A stretch of DNA of 64,000 nucleotides from Sphingobium sp. HWE2-09 (GTDB lineage: Bacteria > Pseudomonadota > Alphaproteobacteria > Sphingomonadales > Sphingomonadaceae): positions 1,178,001-1,242,000 of the forward strand of contig NZ_JAYKZX010000003.1 in NCBI RefSeq assembly GCF_035989265.1. The letters run 5' to 3'. The notes beneath the pieces are model-generated. The model saw only the letters and a program-made list of their open reading frames with translations. It did not search any database and was not told the origin of the DNA. Positions 53,864 through 64,000 of this stretch are shown in pieces. The position numbers and the translations under genes are program-made. The number at the start of each line of letters is the position of its first letter. The stretch's first letter is position 1.

Positions 53864-54097
53864 GAGAGCAAGGGCGCAGGGACAGCGCAAAAATGATTTT
53901 CTTATCAGCAAAATCAAACACTTATGATTTTTACGCGAGACTGTCATAAAAGCGTAATCGAAAATGGTCGCGATTAACAAGCGATTCGAATCGCTTCGGC
54001 AGTGCCATCGCACGCGCCGCGCGCACGGCGACAACATCCCCGCACCGGATCGCCCGCCGATCGACAGGCCCGATGTCCAAAAAGTCGCATGATAAAG
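53864..54097. other. Non-coding interval between the TPR gene and ssrA
   Basis: No credible gene. It holds CTGTCAT-AAAA-GCGTAAT at 53941-53958 (a possible PHO box on the + strand with one strong half) and a perfect 18-bp palindrome AAGCGATTCGAATCGCTT at 53979-53996. The block 53890-53940 is AT-rich for this genome. A small phosphate-controlled RNA is conceivable but there is no other support. Confidence 0.4.
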
Positions 54098-54136
54098 GGA
54101 AAGGTCCGGGAGGTTCTGTTGCCCGGCCCTCCCGGA
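54098..54136 (-). terminator. Terminator of ssrA
   Basis: Minus strand TCCGGGAGG / CCTCCCGGA (perfect 9-bp stem, 54136-54105) with a 14-nt loop, followed by CCTTTCCCTTT. It lies at the 3' end of the tmRNA gene. Confidence 0.75.
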
Positions 54137-54139
54137 GGC

Positions 54140-54457
54140 CGCTGAATTCCCTTCTGTTGCCCGGTGGGTTCAACCGCGCTATTTTAGAGTGAGGTCAGGC
54201 CGTTAGGCCCTCATTCACGCTGCAATGGCGAGTGCTTCGTTATCGTTGGCACTTGTGAGTTTTGCACAGTTTAACGGCTTACACGGGCCGGGTAAAAATA
54301 TCGCCTTTGAACACACGTCGATCCTAGTTCGGCCCCGTCAGGAAACCCAAAGGCTCAAAGCCATCGGGCCTTCTGGTGGAACCGCCGGGTACTGCCCCCG
54401 GGTCCGCTGCGTCTATTATACGACACACTTTATCACCATAGCCGGGCGAACCCGGCC
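54140..54457 (-). ncRNA. ssrA: Transfer-messenger RNA, circularly permuted two-piece form
   Basis: On the minus strand an acceptor piece comes first (about 54457-54374, ending GGTTCCACCA with T-arm-like CCCGGGGGCAGTACCCGG). An excised spacer (54373-54337) follows, then the coding piece starting GGGGCCGAACTAGGATCGACG at 54336. The tag frame at 54250-54215 encodes [11 protein letters not shown] then stop. This order, acceptor before coding, is the alphaproteobacterial permuted arrangement. It rescues stalled ribosomes with SmpB. The exact processed ends are estimates. Confidence 0.92.
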
Positions 54458-54462
54458 CCACC

Positions 54463-54491
54463 CATATGCCCCCCCGCTTCGGCTTTTTCAA
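54463..54491 (-). promoter_or_regulatory. Promoter of ssrA
   Basis: Minus strand -35 TTGAAA (54491-54486), a 17-bp spacer and -10 CATATG (54468-54463), placing transcription start near 54456, at the 5' end of the acceptor piece. Confidence 0.65.
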
Positions 54492-54566
54492 GCCATGCCC
54501 TTGCAGGATCGCAACGCACCGGTACAGCGGGACAGAATTGGCGATGCAGCGCGTGAAAGAGGGCCG

Positions 54567-54974
54567 ATGTTCCAGGTAGACTATGATCGCCACGCCAATT
54601 GCCTGACCATCGATGTCGCAGGCTTCTGGAAACCGGAGGACGTCGTGGACCTCGCTCGCGAGGTCGGCGCGAAGGCGCGGCAGGCGCAGGCGATCCGCGA
54701 CGATTTCAACGTCATCGTCACATCCTTCGACTTTCCGGTGCAGGCAAACGACGTCGCCGACCTGCTCGCCAACATCATGCGCGGCGGCATGACGCTGACC
54801 AGCGGCAGGTCCGCTGTGGTCGTCGGCAGCCAGTTGAACCGGGCGCAGGCCGAACGCACGCTGGTCCATCCCCGCCTGCGCGTATTCCTGACGCTGGAGG
54901 AAGCGCAGCGCTGGTTGCAGGAACCCGCACCCTCCCCACTTCCCCCATGCCGATCCCGCGCTAAAGCCATCGCC
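54567..54974 (+). CDS. STAS-like domain in frame with TrpG
   Basis: 136 codons from ATG 54567, preceded by AAAGAGGG. The sequence ([67 protein letters not shown]) looks like a SpoIIAA/STAS-type fold of about 120 residues. A 16-codon Pro/Arg-rich stretch then runs without a stop into the TrpG start. Either the two are translated as one 332-residue fusion, or trpG has its own start. The function of the domain is unknown. Confidence 0.7.
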
Positions 54975-55565
54975 ATGATCCTCGTTATCGACAATTATGA
55001 CAGCTTCACCTGGAACCTGGTCCATTATCTGATGGAATTGGGCGCGCGGGTCGAAGTCGTCCGCAACGACGCCATTTCGGCGGGCCAGGCGCTGTCCACG
55101 GGCGCAAAGGCGTTCCTGCTCTCGCCCGGGCCCTGCACCCCCAATGAAGCGGGCGTCAGCCTGGACCTCGTCGCCGCCTGCGCCGACGCGGGCGCGCCTC
55201 TGCTCGGCGTGTGCCTGGGCCATCAGGCGATCGGTCAGCATTTCGGGGGCAAGGTGGTGCGCGGCGGGCTTATGCACGGCAAGACCTCGCCGGTCAGCCA
55301 TGACGGCACCGGCCTGTTCGAAGGCCTGCCCTCCCCCTTCACCGCGACCCGCTATCACTCGCTGATCGTGGAGGATATTCCCGACACGCTGATGGTGAAT
55401 GCGACCAGCGAGGACGGCTCCGTCATGGGCTTCCGCCATGCCACGCTGCCGATCCATTCGGTGCAGTTCCACCCGGAAAGCATCGCCACCGAATATGGGC
55501 ATGACATGCTGGCGAATTTCCTGCGCATCGCAGGCATCCCGGTACAGGAACGCGAAGCGGCCTGA
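54975..55565 (+). CDS. trpG: Anthranilate synthase component II (glutamine amidotransferase)
   Basis: 196 residues from ATG 54975. Class I glutamine amidotransferase with [14 protein letters not shown], nucleophile Cys in [13 protein letters not shown] and the His-Glu pair in [15 protein letters not shown]. It supplies ammonia to TrpE (not in the window) for anthranilate synthesis. ATG 54975 has no visible ribosome-binding site, and the upstream STAS-like domain is in the same frame with no stop, so the natural protein may be longer. trpD and trpC follow. Confidence 0.92.
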   Translation: MILVIDNYDSFTWNLVHYLMELGARVEVVRNDAISAGQALSTGAKAFLLSPGPCTPNEAGVSLDLVAACADAGAPLLGVCLGHQAIGQHFGGKVVRGGLMHGKTSPVSHDGTGLFEGLPSPFTATRYHSLIVEDIPDTLMVNATSEDGSVMGFRHATLPIHSVQFHPESIATEYGHDMLANFLRIAGIPVQEREAA

Positions 55566-55609
55566 CCCCTGTCCTATTGGACTACTCCCGCGCTATTATG
55601 GCGATATGT

Positions 55610-55669
55610 GCTCCCGCGAAGGCGGGAGCCCAGTTCCGACCTAGCATACGTCGCTAACGGCGGAACTGG
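55610..55669. repeat. Palindromic repeat between trpG and trpD
   Basis: GCTCCCGC / GCGGGAGC hairpin (55610-55629) followed by CCAGTTCCG / CGGAACTGG (55630-55638 and 55661-55669). It is related to the gspI element (TCCCGCGAAGGCGGGA core). It sits in the 241-bp trpG-trpD gap, which holds nothing else recognisable. Confidence 0.8.
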
Positions 55670-55806
55670 AATCCCACCTTCATCGCCACCGCTTTTCCAA
55701 TATGTCCGAAATAGGAAATCATATTTCGAAATGAGGGGGAAAAGTGCGAAGTTAAGCGCGACCACCCCCTCGACACTCCCGCCCCCCGCCGACTAAGGCA
55801 GGTGCG

Positions 55807-56799
55807 ATGAGCCGCCTTCCCGATCCTTCCAGCCCGCTTGCTCCAGACGCCGCCGCGCTGGCGTTCGACCTGCTGTTCGACGCCGACCTGACCGACGCGG
55901 ATATCGCCGATTTCCTGGTCGCCATGGCCCGGCGCGGCGAAACGGCGGTGGAGATCGCCGCCGCCGCCCGCGCCATGCGCGCGCGCATGATATCGGTCAG
56001 CGCCCCTACTGGCGCGATCGACGTCTGCGGCACCGGCGGCGATGGCCACCATACGCTGAACGTCTCGACGGCCGTCTCACTCGTCGTCGCAGCATCGGGC
56101 GTCCCCGTCGCCAAACATGGCAACCGCGCCGCCTCGTCCAAGGCCGGCGCTGCCGATACGCTCGAAGCGCTGGGCCTGAACCTGGACACAGCCGCCGCCA
56201 CGGCGGAAGCGACGCTGGCCGACCTCGGCATCTGCTTTCTGTTCGCGCAAAATTATCACCCGGCGCTCAAACGCCTCGCCCCGATCCGCCGGGCGATCGG
56301 CGAACGCACCATCTTCAACCTGATGGGGCCGCTCGCCAATCCCGCCAATGTTCGCCGCCAGCTGGTCGGCATCGCCCGCCCCGCCTATGTCCCCATCTAT
56401 GCGCAGGCGCTTGCCGAACTGGGTGCCGATCGCGCGATGATCGTGTCGGGCGATGAGGGACTGGACGAATTGTCGCTGGCGGGCGGCAACGACATGGCCG
56501 AAGTCTCGGCCGATGGCGTCGTCGCCATGCGCCGCCTGAGCGCCGCCGACCTTGGCCTTTCCACCCACCCGGTCGAAGCGATCCGGGGCGGCGACGCCGC
56601 TCATAACGCCGCCGCCCTGCGCGCCCTGCTCCAGGGCGAAACCGGTCCCTATCGCGACGCCGTGCTACTCAATGCCGCCGCTGCCCTTGTCGTGGCGGAC
56701 GCGTCCCATGATCTGCGCGAAGGCGTGGAGGAAGCCGCCGAAACCATCGACCGTGGCCTTGCCAACGCCCTTCTGAATTGCTGGATTGCCTATTCATGA
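55807..56799 (+). CDS. trpD: Anthranilate phosphoribosyltransferase
   Basis: 330 residues. Second step of tryptophan synthesis, joining anthranilate and PRPP. Diagnostic motifs are [18 protein letters not shown] (PRPP/Mg site), [23 protein letters not shown] and [16 protein letters not shown]. The stop overlaps the trpC ATG. Confidence 0.96.
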   Translation: MSRLPDPSSPLAPDAAALAFDLLFDADLTDADIADFLVAMARRGETAVEIAAAARAMRARMISVSAPTGAIDVCGTGGDGHHTLNVSTAVSLVVAASGVPVAKHGNRAASSKAGAADTLEALGLNLDTAAATAEATLADLGICFLFAQNYHPALKRLAPIRRAIGERTIFNLMGPLANPANVRRQLVGIARPAYVPIYAQALAELGADRAMIVSGDEGLDELSLAGGNDMAEVSADGVVAMRRLSAADLGLSTHPVEAIRGGDAAHNAAALRALLQGETGPYRDAVLLNAAAALVVADASHDLREGVEEAAETIDRGLANALLNCWIAYS

Positions 56800-57587
56800 C
56801 CAACAAGCTGATCGAGATTTGCGATTTCAAGCGCGAGGATGTCGCCCGCCGCCGCGCCGCGACCACCGTGTCGGCGCTCCACGCCCGCGCCAGCGAACAA
56901 ACGCCGCCGCGCGGTTTCCGCCGGGCGCTGGACGCCACCGCCCTGTCCGGCTTCGGCCTGATCGCGGAAGTCAAGAAGGCCAGCCCGTCCAAAGGCCTGA
57001 TCCGCGCCGATTTCGATCCCCCCGCCCATGCCCAGGCCTATGCCGCGGGCGGCGCGGCCTGCCTGTCCGTCCTGACCGACGAACCCTATTTCCAGGGCCA
57101 TGACGATTATCTGATGGCCGCCCGCTCCGCCTGCGCCATTCCCGTGCTGCGCAAGGATTTCATCGTCGATCCCTGGCAGGTGCTGGAAAGCCGCTCGCTG
57201 GGCGCAGACGCCATTCTGATCATCGTCGCCGCGCTGGACGACGGCCAGATGCAGGAGATTGAAGACGCCGCGCTGGGCCTGGGCATGGACGCCCTGATCG
57301 AAGTGCATGACGAAGCGGAACTGGAGCGCGCGCTCAACCTGCGCTCCCGCCTGATCGGCGTCAATAACCGCGACCTGCGCGATTTCAGCGTCGATTTCGC
57401 CCGCACTTATGAACTGGTCGGCAAAGCGCCCGAAGGCTGCACCTTCGTTGCCGAAAGCGGCCTCACCAGCCATGCCGATCTGACCGCCATGGCCGATCAT
57501 GGCGTGCGCTGCTTCCTGGTCGGTGAAACGCTGATGCGCCAGGCCGATGTGGAAGCCGCGACCCGCAATCTGCTGACGGGCGCATGA
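56796..57587 (+). CDS. trpC: Indole-3-glycerol phosphate synthase
   Basis: 263 residues, TIM barrel. Motifs [58 protein letters not shown] and ESGLTSHAD cover the catalytic Lys and Glu residues. ATG 56796 overlaps the trpD stop; its own stop overlaps moaC. Confidence 0.96.
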   Translation: MTNKLIEICDFKREDVARRRAATTVSALHARASEQTPPRGFRRALDATALSGFGLIAEVKKASPSKGLIRADFDPPAHAQAYAAGGAACLSVLTDEPYFQGHDDYLMAARSACAIPVLRKDFIVDPWQVLESRSLGADAILIIVAALDDGQMQEIEDAALGLGMDALIEVHDEAELERALNLRSRLIGVNNRDLRDFSVDFARTYELVGKAPEGCTFVAESGLTSHADLTAMADHGVRCFLVGETLMRQADVEAATRNLLTGA

Positions 57588-58057
57588 GCGGCCTCACCCA
57601 TCTGGATGCAGACGGCGCGGCGCACATGGTCGATGTCTCCGCCAAGGCGGTGACGGCGCGCGAAGCCGTCGCGTCCGGCCGCATCGGCATGAGCCGTCAA
57701 GCGGCCAGTGCCATCGCCGACGGTCTGGTCAAGAAGGGTGACGTCCTCGCCGTCGCGCGGGTCGCGGGCATCATGGCCGCCAAGCGCACCGCCGATCTCA
57801 TCCCGCTGTGCCACCCGATCGCGCTCAGCGCCGTGACGGTCGATTTCGATCTGGATGCCGATGGCGTTACCGTCACCGCGACGGCCCGCACCGCAGGCCA
57901 GACCGGGGTGGAGATGGAAGCGCTGACCGCCGCCTCGGTCGCGTTGCTCACTATCTACGACATGGCGAAGGCGCTGGACAAGGCGATGGTCATCGGCGCG
58001 ATCCAGTTGGAGGCCAAGACCGGCGGCAAGTCCGGCGACTGGCGCCGCGCGTCATGA
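57584..58057 (+). CDS. moaC: Cyclic pyranopterin monophosphate synthase MoaC
   Basis: 157 residues. Molybdenum cofactor step converting the MoaA product to cyclic pyranopterin monophosphate. Hallmarks: [52 protein letters not shown] and KALDKAMVI. Coupled to trpC upstream and moeA downstream by 4-bp overlaps, an arrangement common in Alphaproteobacteria. Confidence 0.96.
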   Translation: MSGLTHLDADGAAHMVDVSAKAVTAREAVASGRIGMSRQAASAIADGLVKKGDVLAVARVAGIMAAKRTADLIPLCHPIALSAVTVDFDLDADGVTVTATARTAGQTGVEMEALTAASVALLTIYDMAKALDKAMVIGAIQLEAKTGGKSGDWRRAS

Positions 58058-59232
58058 GCCTGCTGCCGGTGGCGGAAGCGCAAGCGCGCCTGTTCGCACT
58101 GGCCCGCCGCCTTCCGATGGAAGTCGTGCCGATCGCAGAGGCGGTCGGCCGCTGGCTGGCGCAGGATTTGACCGCGCTGCGCGACCAGCCCTGGGCCGAC
58201 CTTTCCGCGATGGACGGCTATGCGGTCCGCGCTGCCGAACATCCCGGCCCCTGGCGCATCACCGCCGAAAGCGCAGCAGGCGCAGCGTCACAGGCACCGC
58301 TGGAACCGGGCCACGCCTCCCGCATCTTCACCGGCGCACCCGTGCCGCCGGGCGCCGACGCCATATTGATCCAGGAAAATGCGACCCGCGACGGTGATCG
58401 GCTGATCGCCAGCGACGATCCGCTGGTGCTGGGCCGCCACATTCGCACCGCTGCATCCGACTTCGCGAACGGCGCAGTTCTGCTGGAAGCAGGCAGCCGC
58501 CTTGGCCCCGCCCAGATCGCACTGGCCGTATTGGGGGGCCATGGCACGGTGCTGGTGCGCCGCCGTCCACGCATCGCGTTGCTGTCCACCGGCAACGAAC
58601 TGGTGCCCCCCGGCGCGCCCACGCCGCCGGGATTCCTGCCCTCGTCCAATGCGCCGATGCTGGCCGCTCTGCTCTCGGCCCTGCCTTGCGAGGTCATCGA
58701 TCTCGGCATCGTGCCCGACGATATTGACGCCATGGTCGCCGCGATCGAGCGCGCAAGCAGCGCCGACATCATCGTGTCGACCGGCGGCGCGTCAGTCGGC
58801 GACCATGATCTCGTCCGTCCCGCCTTCGTCCAGGCAGGCGGGGCGCTCGATTTCTGGAAGATAAAGATGCGGCCGGGCAAGCCGCTCATGGCCGGACGCT
58901 TGGGCGAATCGCTGTTCCTGGGCCTGCCGGGCAATCCCGTCTCCGCCTTCGTGACGGCCACGCTGTTCCTGCTGCCGCTCATCCGCCATATCGGCGGGGC
59001 GCGCGATCCGTTGCCCCTGTTGACCGATGCGCCGCTGGCGTCGCCGCTGCCCGCGACAGGCGACCGCGACGATTATCTGCGCGCCTGGCGCGGGCCGGAC
59101 GGCATCGTATCCGTCACCTCGCAGGACAGCGCCGCCACCGCCGCCATGGCGAAGGCGGACTGCCTGATCCTGCGCCCGGCTGGGTCGCCCCCGGCGGAAC
59201 CGGGGACGCGCGTCTTCATCCTGCCGCTCTGA
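58054..59232 (+). CDS. moeA: Molybdopterin molybdenumtransferase MoeA
   Basis: 392 residues. It inserts molybdate into adenylated molybdopterin. Motifs: [36 protein letters not shown] block, [17 protein letters not shown] and [16 protein letters not shown] 58054 overlaps moaC. Confidence 0.95.
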   Translation: MSLLPVAEAQARLFALARRLPMEVVPIAEAVGRWLAQDLTALRDQPWADLSAMDGYAVRAAEHPGPWRITAESAAGAASQAPLEPGHASRIFTGAPVPPGADAILIQENATRDGDRLIASDDPLVLGRHIRTAASDFANGAVLLEAGSRLGPAQIALAVLGGHGTVLVRRRPRIALLSTGNELVPPGAPTPPGFLPSSNAPMLAALLSALPCEVIDLGIVPDDIDAMVAAIERASSADIIVSTGGASVGDHDLVRPAFVQAGGALDFWKIKMRPGKPLMAGRLGESLFLGLPGNPVSAFVTATLFLLPLIRHIGGARDPLPLLTDAPLASPLPATGDRDDYLRAWRGPDGIVSVTSQDSAATAAMAKADCLILRPAGSPPAEPGTRVFILPL

Positions 59233-59272
59233 TGCGCGGAACGCTTGACTAACCTTCATCTGTTTCCTATGC

Positions 59273-59287
59273 GTTCCTCATACGTTC
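59273..59287 (+). promoter_or_regulatory. SOS box (LexA operator)
   Basis: GTTC (59273-59276), seven bases CTCATAC, GTTC (59284-59287): an exact match to the alphaproteobacterial LexA operator GTTC-N7-GTTC, ending 14 bp before the lexA ATG. It indicates autorepression. Confidence 0.9.
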
Positions 59288-59301
59288 CACGGAGGACCGC
59301 A

Positions 59302-59979
59302 ATGTTGACGCCCAAGCAGCAGGAATTGCTGAGCTTCATTCAGACCCGATTGGACGAAGGCGGCGTGTCGCCCTCGTTCGAGGAGATGAAGGACGCGCTG
59401 GACCTGCGATCCAAGTCCGGCATCCACCGCCTGATCAACGCGCTGGAAGAACGTGGCTTCATCCGCCGCCTGCCCAATCGCGCCCGCGCATTGGAAGTGC
59501 TCAAGCTACCCGACGCCATGCATCGCACGCCGACGCCCGCCCCCGTGATCGCGCTCAAGCCCAAGGTGTCGGCCTCCATCCCGATCGCCGCCAATGACGT
59601 GATCGAAATCCCGATGCACGGTCGCATTGCCGCAGGCGTGCCGATCGAGGCGATGGAGGGGCAGACGATGCTCTCCGTCCCTGCCGCGCTGCTCGGCGCG
59701 GGCGACCATTATGCGTTGGAAGTCTCCGGCAATTCGATGATGGAAGCAGGCATCCTCGACGGCGACTTCGCTCTGATCCAGCGCACCGACGTCGCGCGCG
59801 AAGGCCAGATCGTCGTCGCCCTGATCGACGAGGCGGAAGCGACGCTCAAATATTTCCGCCGCGAAGGCGCCCGCGTCCGACTCGATCCTGCCAACAGCGC
59901 CTATGAACCGCAGGTCTATGACCCACGTCAGGTGCGCATCCAGGGTAAGCTGGCGGGCCTTCTGCGCCGCTATAATTAA
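59302..59979 (+). CDS. lexA: SOS repressor LexA
   Basis: 225 residues. N-terminal winged helix ([30 protein letters not shown]), the self-cleavage Ala-Gly bond in [10 protein letters not shown], catalytic Ser in [12 protein letters not shown] and catalytic Lys in [14 protein letters not shown] ribosome-binding site before ATG 59302. The stop interleaves with the convergent comEC stop. Confidence 0.97.
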   Translation: MLTPKQQELLSFIQTRLDEGGVSPSFEEMKDALDLRSKSGIHRLINALEERGFIRRLPNRARALEVLKLPDAMHRTPTPAPVIALKPKVSASIPIAANDVIEIPMHGRIAAGVPIEAMEGQTMLSVPAALLGAGDHYALEVSGNSMMEAGILDGDFALIQRTDVAREGQIVVALIDEAEATLKYFRREGARVRLDPANSAYEPQVYDPRQVRIQGKLAGLLRRYN

Positions 59980-62132
59980 GGCGCAAATGCCCGGGATCGT
60001 CGCGTCGGACGCACGATCCAGGGATGGGCGTCACCGGGACGATGGACGGTGTGAACTTCGCCATTGCGTAGACTGATGGATAGGCCACCGGTGCGCGCCA
60101 GCAACCGGCGGTCTATCTTCATCCAGCGCGGGCGGCACCAGCGCGGCAGGCCACGATCGCTGACGACGATATCGGCCGCCGCGCAATCCCGCGCAAAGTC
60201 GCGCCGCGCGATCAACACGTCGCTCCGCGTAAAGAGCAACCGCCAGCGCCGCCCTTTTCCGTCCTTCACCCCAACGGCACACAGATCGCGCGAACAGCGC
60301 GCGTCCGGCAAATCCGCAATCGCCGCCAGTTCGCCATCATAGCCCGCGCTTTCGGACAGCACGTCCCGCACATAATCCCCTGCTCGATCCCGCAGGATCG
60401 CCATACCCTTCCCGGTACGCACCGCCACATGCCGCCCATCGCCTGTAATCAGAATATCGGGAGGAGATGCCAGAAATGTTGCAATCACGCCCACCAGGAC
60501 CGGCCCGACTCCCAGCCATCGCCACCCCGTCCGCCACAACAGGCACCACAGCAGACCCAGAACGGTTATCCCGAACAGTCCCATGCCCATGGTCGGCGCC
60601 AGCAAACTCGCCATCGGGCTGGCCGCCACCCCATGGGCGAGCAACAACAGCAGGTTCAATGCCTGGGCCGTCAACCACCAGGCAGGCGCGCCCAGTCCCA
60701 CGACATCCAACGCCAGCGCCAACGCCTCCAGCGGCATAACGACGAAGGTGGTGAGCGGGATCGCGATCAGATTGGCGAAAGCGCCGAGCAACCCCGCCTT
60801 GTGGAAATGGAACAGCGCGATCGGCATCAGCACCAGTTCGACCGCCACGCCAGTCGCAAAGGTTACCGCCAAAGCCCGACCGAACTTGCGAAGCCGCCCC
60901 TCGTCCCGCGCCGCTGCAAAGGCGCGAAACCGGGGATGCTCCGCCAACGCCACCAGTGCAGTGACGGCGGCAAAGCTCATCTGAAAACTTGGCCCTGACA
61001 AGGCTTCGGGCCACAGGACCAGCACCACCAGTGCGCCTGTCGCCACCAGCCGCAACGTCACCGCATCGCGCCCCATCGCCAGCCCAGCCAGCACCAGCAT
61101 CGCCGCAACGCACGACCTTACCGTCGGCACCTCCGCGCCCGTCAACAGCGTATAACCGATCCCGGCCAACGCCCCGCCCGCCGCCGCAATCAACATCAGC
61201 GGCCAACCCAGCGCCGCCCTTTGGCTCAACGCCATGACCCGCATGAGCAGGAAGATGACCGCCCCGATCAACGCCGTCACATGCAACCCGCTGATCGACA
61301 GCAAATGCGCCAGCCCGCTACGCCGCATCGCTTCCGCATCGGCTTCGGGAATCGCGCCCTGGTCTCCAGTGGCGAGCGCCGCAGCGATCCCTTCCGCCGG
61401 GCCATCGACCTGCGCCAATATATGGCCGAACAAACGTGTCCGCAGCGGCTCGGACGCGGTCGATGGTTCCAGCACCTCGACCGGCTTCAGCGCCTTGCCG
61501 GTCGCGCCAATTCCTTGAAAATAAGCGCGCGCCGCAAAATCATAGCCGCCCGGCACGCTGGGCGGCGCTGGCGGCATCAAGCGTACGCGAAAGCGAATCC
61601 GCGCGCCCTCGCCCAGTCCCGTCGGTATATCGGCGTCGGCGATGTTGACGCGTATCATCCTCGGCAAACCGGGCGCATCGACGGGTCGCAGCATCACCCG
61701 CACCATCGCCTGCGCCGGCACCGGCCGCACCGCCGTCACATCGCCGGTCACCTGTACGAAGGTCGCGCGCCCAAGCGGCGGCTGCCCCCACAAAGTCGCC
61801 TTGCCCCAGACCAGCAGGCATCCCATGCAAGCTACTATTGCGCCCGCGACAATCATCCGCCGCAACCGCCCGCCCATGGGCAGCATCACGCCGACGCAGG
61901 CCAGCGCCAAAGCACAACAGCAAAAGGCCAACCAGGCCATCGCGTTGGGCAGGATGAACCAGGCCGCAATGCCGCCGCCCAGCGCGATCGGCACCCAAAG
62001 GCCGATCTGTTCCCGCTCCCGTTCCAGCCAATGTTCGATCGCCTCCACCCCACGCCGCGCCAACGCCGACGGCCTCGCGCGAAGCGAGGTTTGTCGTGGC
62101 TCTAAAGCCATGCTAGGGGGCGTCGAAATCAT
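59976..62132 (-). CDS. comEC: ComEC/Rec2-family competence membrane protein
   Basis: 718 residues. N-terminal soluble DUF4131-like/OB region ([38 protein letters not shown]) and the Competence domain with about ten membrane helices ([36 protein letters not shown]). The C-terminal part lacks the metal-binding HxHxDH of a beta-lactamase fold, so it is the short form without a nuclease-like domain. It probably forms the inner-membrane DNA channel. Start 62132 or 62111; divergent from gltX. Confidence 0.9.
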   Translation of the reverse strand: MISTPPSMALEPRQTSLRARPSALARRGVEAIEHWLEREREQIGLWVPIALGGGIAAWFILPNAMAWLAFCCCALALACVGVMLPMGGRLRRMIVAGAIVACMGCLLVWGKATLWGQPPLGRATFVQVTGDVTAVRPVPAQAMVRVMLRPVDAPGLPRMIRVNIADADIPTGLGEGARIRFRVRLMPPAPPSVPGGYDFAARAYFQGIGATGKALKPVEVLEPSTASEPLRTRLFGHILAQVDGPAEGIAAALATGDQGAIPEADAEAMRRSGLAHLLSISGLHVTALIGAVIFLLMRVMALSQRAALGWPLMLIAAAGGALAGIGYTLLTGAEVPTVRSCVAAMLVLAGLAMGRDAVTLRLVATGALVVLVLWPEALSGPSFQMSFAAVTALVALAEHPRFRAFAAARDEGRLRKFGRALAVTFATGVAVELVLMPIALFHFHKAGLLGAFANLIAIPLTTFVVMPLEALALALDVVGLGAPAWWLTAQALNLLLLLAHGVAASPMASLLAPTMGMGLFGITVLGLLWCLLWRTGWRWLGVGPVLVGVIATFLASPPDILITGDGRHVAVRTGKGMAILRDRAGDYVRDVLSESAGYDGELAAIADLPDARCSRDLCAVGVKDGKGRRWRLLFTRSDVLIARRDFARDCAAADIVVSDRGLPRWCRPRWMKIDRRLLARTGGLSISLRNGEVHTVHRPGDAHPWIVRPTRRSRAFAP

Positions 62133-62159
62133 AGGTCAGCAAGGCGAATGTCAGGGAAT

Positions 62160-63602
62160 ATGACGGCAAGTGCAACGGGAATGAACAAGCCGGTGGTGAC
62201 CCGTTTCGCCCCGTCGCCAACCGGGTTCCTGCATATCGGCGGCGCCCGCACCGCGCTGTTCAACTGGCTGTTCGCACGCCACCATGGTGGCAAGTTTCTG
62301 CTGCGTATCGAGGACACCGATCGCGCCCGTTCGACGCAGGACGCCGTAGGCGCTATTTTCGACGGGCTGGACTGGCTGGGACTGGGCGGCGACGAACCTG
62401 CCATCTTCCAGTTCGAACGCACGCCCCGTCATGCGGAAGTCGCCAACCAGCTTCTGGAAGCCGGTCACGCCTATCGTTGCTACGCGACACCCGAAGAATT
62501 GGCAGAACTGCGCGAACAGCAACGCGCCGCCAAGCAGCCGATGCGCTATGACGGCCGCTGGCGCGATCGTTCGCCCGAAGAAGCGCCCGAAGGCGCGCCA
62601 TTCGTGATCCGCATCAAAGCCCCGCGCGACGGCGAAACGGTGATCGAAGACGCCGTACAGGGCCGCGTCGTCGTGCAGAATGCGGAGCTGGACGACATGA
62701 TCCTGCTGCGGTCGGACGGCACGCCGACTTATATGTTGGCGGTCGTGGTGGACGATCATGACATGGGCGTCACCCACGTCATTCGCGGCGACGATCATCT
62801 TAACAACGCCTTCCGTCAGCTCAGCATCATCAAGGCGATGAATTGGGAAGAGCCGATCTACGCGCATATCCCGCTGATCCACGGGTCGGACGGCGCCAAA
62901 CTGTCGAAGCGCCACGGTGCGTTGGGCGTCGATGCCTATCGCGACGATATGGGGATGCTGCCCGAAGCGGTGCTGAACTATCTGCTGCGCCTGGGCTGGG
63001 GCCATGGCGATGAGGAAATCATCTCGATCGCTCGCGCCATCGAACTGTTCGACATCAGCGGCGTCGGCCGTTCGCCGTCGCGTTTCGATATCAAGAAGCT
63101 GGAAAATCTGAACGGTCACTATCTGCGTGAGGCGGATGATGCACGTCTGGCCGGACTGGTCGCGCCGCTGGTCGAGCGCCGCCTTGATATTAGATTGTCG
63201 GATACCAATCTGTCGCTCTTGACCCAAGCGATGGCGTCGCTCAAGCCGCGCGCCAAGAACCTTAATGAAATTGCGGAGGGAGCAGAGTTTCTGTTCAAAA
63301 ATTGCCCGCTCGATTTTGACGAGAAGGCCTCCGCTCTGCTAGACGACTCCGCGCGCGTGCTGCTTCAAAAGACAGCCGACGCTTTCCAGCCCGTTCAGTC
63401 CTGGACGGTAGAAGCGATCGAAGATGTCATACGCCGCGTGGCAGAGGATGCCGGTCTGGGACTGGGCAAGGTTGCGCAGCCGCTTCGTGCGGCGCTGACC
63501 GGGCGCACCGTCTCGCCGGGGATTTTCGATGTCCTCTTCCTTTTGGGGAAAGAGGAGAGCTTGGAACGACTGACCCATGTGGGGCACGCATCGGTCGGTT
63601 GA
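62160..63602 (+). CDS. gltX: Glutamyl-tRNA synthetase
   Basis: About 480 residues; class I synthetase. HIGH motif in [25 protein letters not shown]-type motif KLSKRHGA, and the helical anticodon-binding C-terminal half. In-frame ATGs at 62148, 62160 and 62181 are all possible. I chose 62160 for the AGGGA just upstream; 62181 gives the shortest conserved protein. Confidence 0.95.
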   Translation: MTASATGMNKPVVTRFAPSPTGFLHIGGARTALFNWLFARHHGGKFLLRIEDTDRARSTQDAVGAIFDGLDWLGLGGDEPAIFQFERTPRHAEVANQLLEAGHAYRCYATPEELAELREQQRAAKQPMRYDGRWRDRSPEEAPEGAPFVIRIKAPRDGETVIEDAVQGRVVVQNAELDDMILLRSDGTPTYMLAVVVDDHDMGVTHVIRGDDHLNNAFRQLSIIKAMNWEEPIYAHIPLIHGSDGAKLSKRHGALGVDAYRDDMGMLPEAVLNYLLRLGWGHGDEEIISIARAIELFDISGVGRSPSRFDIKKLENLNGHYLREADDARLAGLVAPLVERRLDIRLSDTNLSLLTQAMASLKPRAKNLNEIAEGAEFLFKNCPLDFDEKASALLDDSARVLLQKTADAFQPVQSWTVEAIEDVIRRVAEDAGLGLGKVAQPLRAALTGRTVSPGIFDVLFLLGKEESLERLTHVGHASVG

Positions 63603-63622
63603 TGGGACTCAAGGAGAACAAT

Positions 63623-64000
63623 ATGTCGGATAACAATGCCACTTTGACCGTCGGGGCCGATGCGAAGGACTATGCCATCATGGACGGCACGGTCGGCCCG
63701 CAGGTCATCGACGTGCGCAAGCTGTACGCCAATACCGGCATGTTTACCTATGATCCGGGCTTTACTTCGACCGCCAGTTGCGAATCCGGCCTGACCTATA
63801 TCGACGGCGACGAAGGCATTTTGCTCCATCGCGGCTATCCGATCGGCCAGCTGGCCGAACAGTCGAGCTTCATGGAAGTCTGCTATCTGCTGCTGAACGG
63901 CGAACTGCCCTCGAAGCAGGAACTGAGCGACTTCACCACCACCATCACGCGCCACACCATGGTGCATGAACAGCTGTCGGCCTTTTTCCGCGGTTTCCGT
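63623..64000 (+). CDS. gltA: Citrate synthase, N-terminal part
   Basis: First 126 residues of the type II (hexameric) citrate synthase; the gene runs off the window. Motifs: [26 protein letters not shown], read in overlapping parts, then [22 protein letters not shown] block ([17 protein letters not shown]) and [21 protein letters not shown] precedes ATG 63623. It starts 20 bp after gltX, the usual order in this group. Confidence 0.95.
   Translation, partial: MSDNNATLTVGADAKDYAIMDGTVGPQVIDVRKLYANTGMFTYDPGFTSTASCESGLTYIDGDEGILLHRGYPIGQLAEQSSFMEVCYLLLNGELPSKQELSDFTTTITRHTMVHEQLSAFFRGFR

Noticed and set aside
54225..54566. Upstream extension of the STAS-TrpG frame
   Set aside because: This part is antisense to the tmRNA gene and its promoter; the protein-like sequence starts at 54567 behind a good ribosome-binding site.

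Overview
The window is 64 kb of a GC-rich chromosome from an alphaproteobacterium, almost certainly a sphingomonad (Sphingobium/Sphingomonas/Novosphingobium type). The evidence is the dusB-ntrB-ntrC-ntrY-ntrX-hfq-hflX block, a tandem double-domain Hfq, fused ispDF, a circularly permuted (two-piece) tmRNA, a GTTC-N7-GTTC SOS box in front of lexA, and dispersed palindromic repeats. No insertion sequence, prophage or CRISPR array was seen. Nearly all genes are recognisable.

Left arm (1-14.9 kb): every protein gene is on the + strand. It holds the 3' end of kdpB, then kdpC-kdpD-kdpE (potassium-starvation transporter and its two-component system), a tRNA-Ser on the - strand, cell-wall genes (lytic transglycosylase, RlpA, a D,D-carboxypeptidase), then tightly packed tmk-holB-metG-tatD-MBL hydrolase-membrane aspartic protease-MFS transporter. 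At 14957-14984 there is a likely dif site (XerCD). Gene orientation and strand composition change there, so the window probably spans the replication terminus.

Middle (15-35.5 kb): mazG; then on the - strand the nitrogen-regulation block dusB, ntrBC, ntrYX, hfq, hflX; then ispDF, cinA, a RatA/Coq10 protein, lipA, a beta-carbonic anhydrase, a NYN-LOTUS protein, acylphosphatase, a MetE-like methyltransferase, the ABC-F factor EttA, an M28 peptidase, and two very small membrane/lipoproteins.

Type II secretion region (35.5-53.9 kb): a complete gsp operon C-D-E-F-G-H-I-J-K-L-M-N-O on the - strand. Upstream and facing away are a prolyl-4-hydroxylase-like dioxygenase, a beta-helix lipoprotein and a TonB-dependent receptor, with a small TPR protein converging on them. 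CTGTCAT-type direct repeats with 11-bp or 22-bp periodicity (PHO boxes) lie upstream of gspC, of the lipoprotein and, more weakly, of the TPR gene. I read the whole region as a phosphate-starvation (PhoB) regulon that makes, exports and perhaps takes up the product of a secreted lipoprotein. A second striking feature is that all four repeat-bearing pseudopilin genes (gspG, H, I, J) carry a different palindromic repeat between the start codon and the prepilin-peptidase cleavage site, and a fifth repeat sits just before gspE, whose 5' end looks frameshifted.

Right arm (54-64 kb): permuted ssrA, a STAS-like domain in frame with trpG, then trpD-trpC-moaC-moeA-lexA, a convergent comEC, gltX and the 5' part of gltA.

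All calls come from reading the sequence and translations by eye. No database search or folding program was run.
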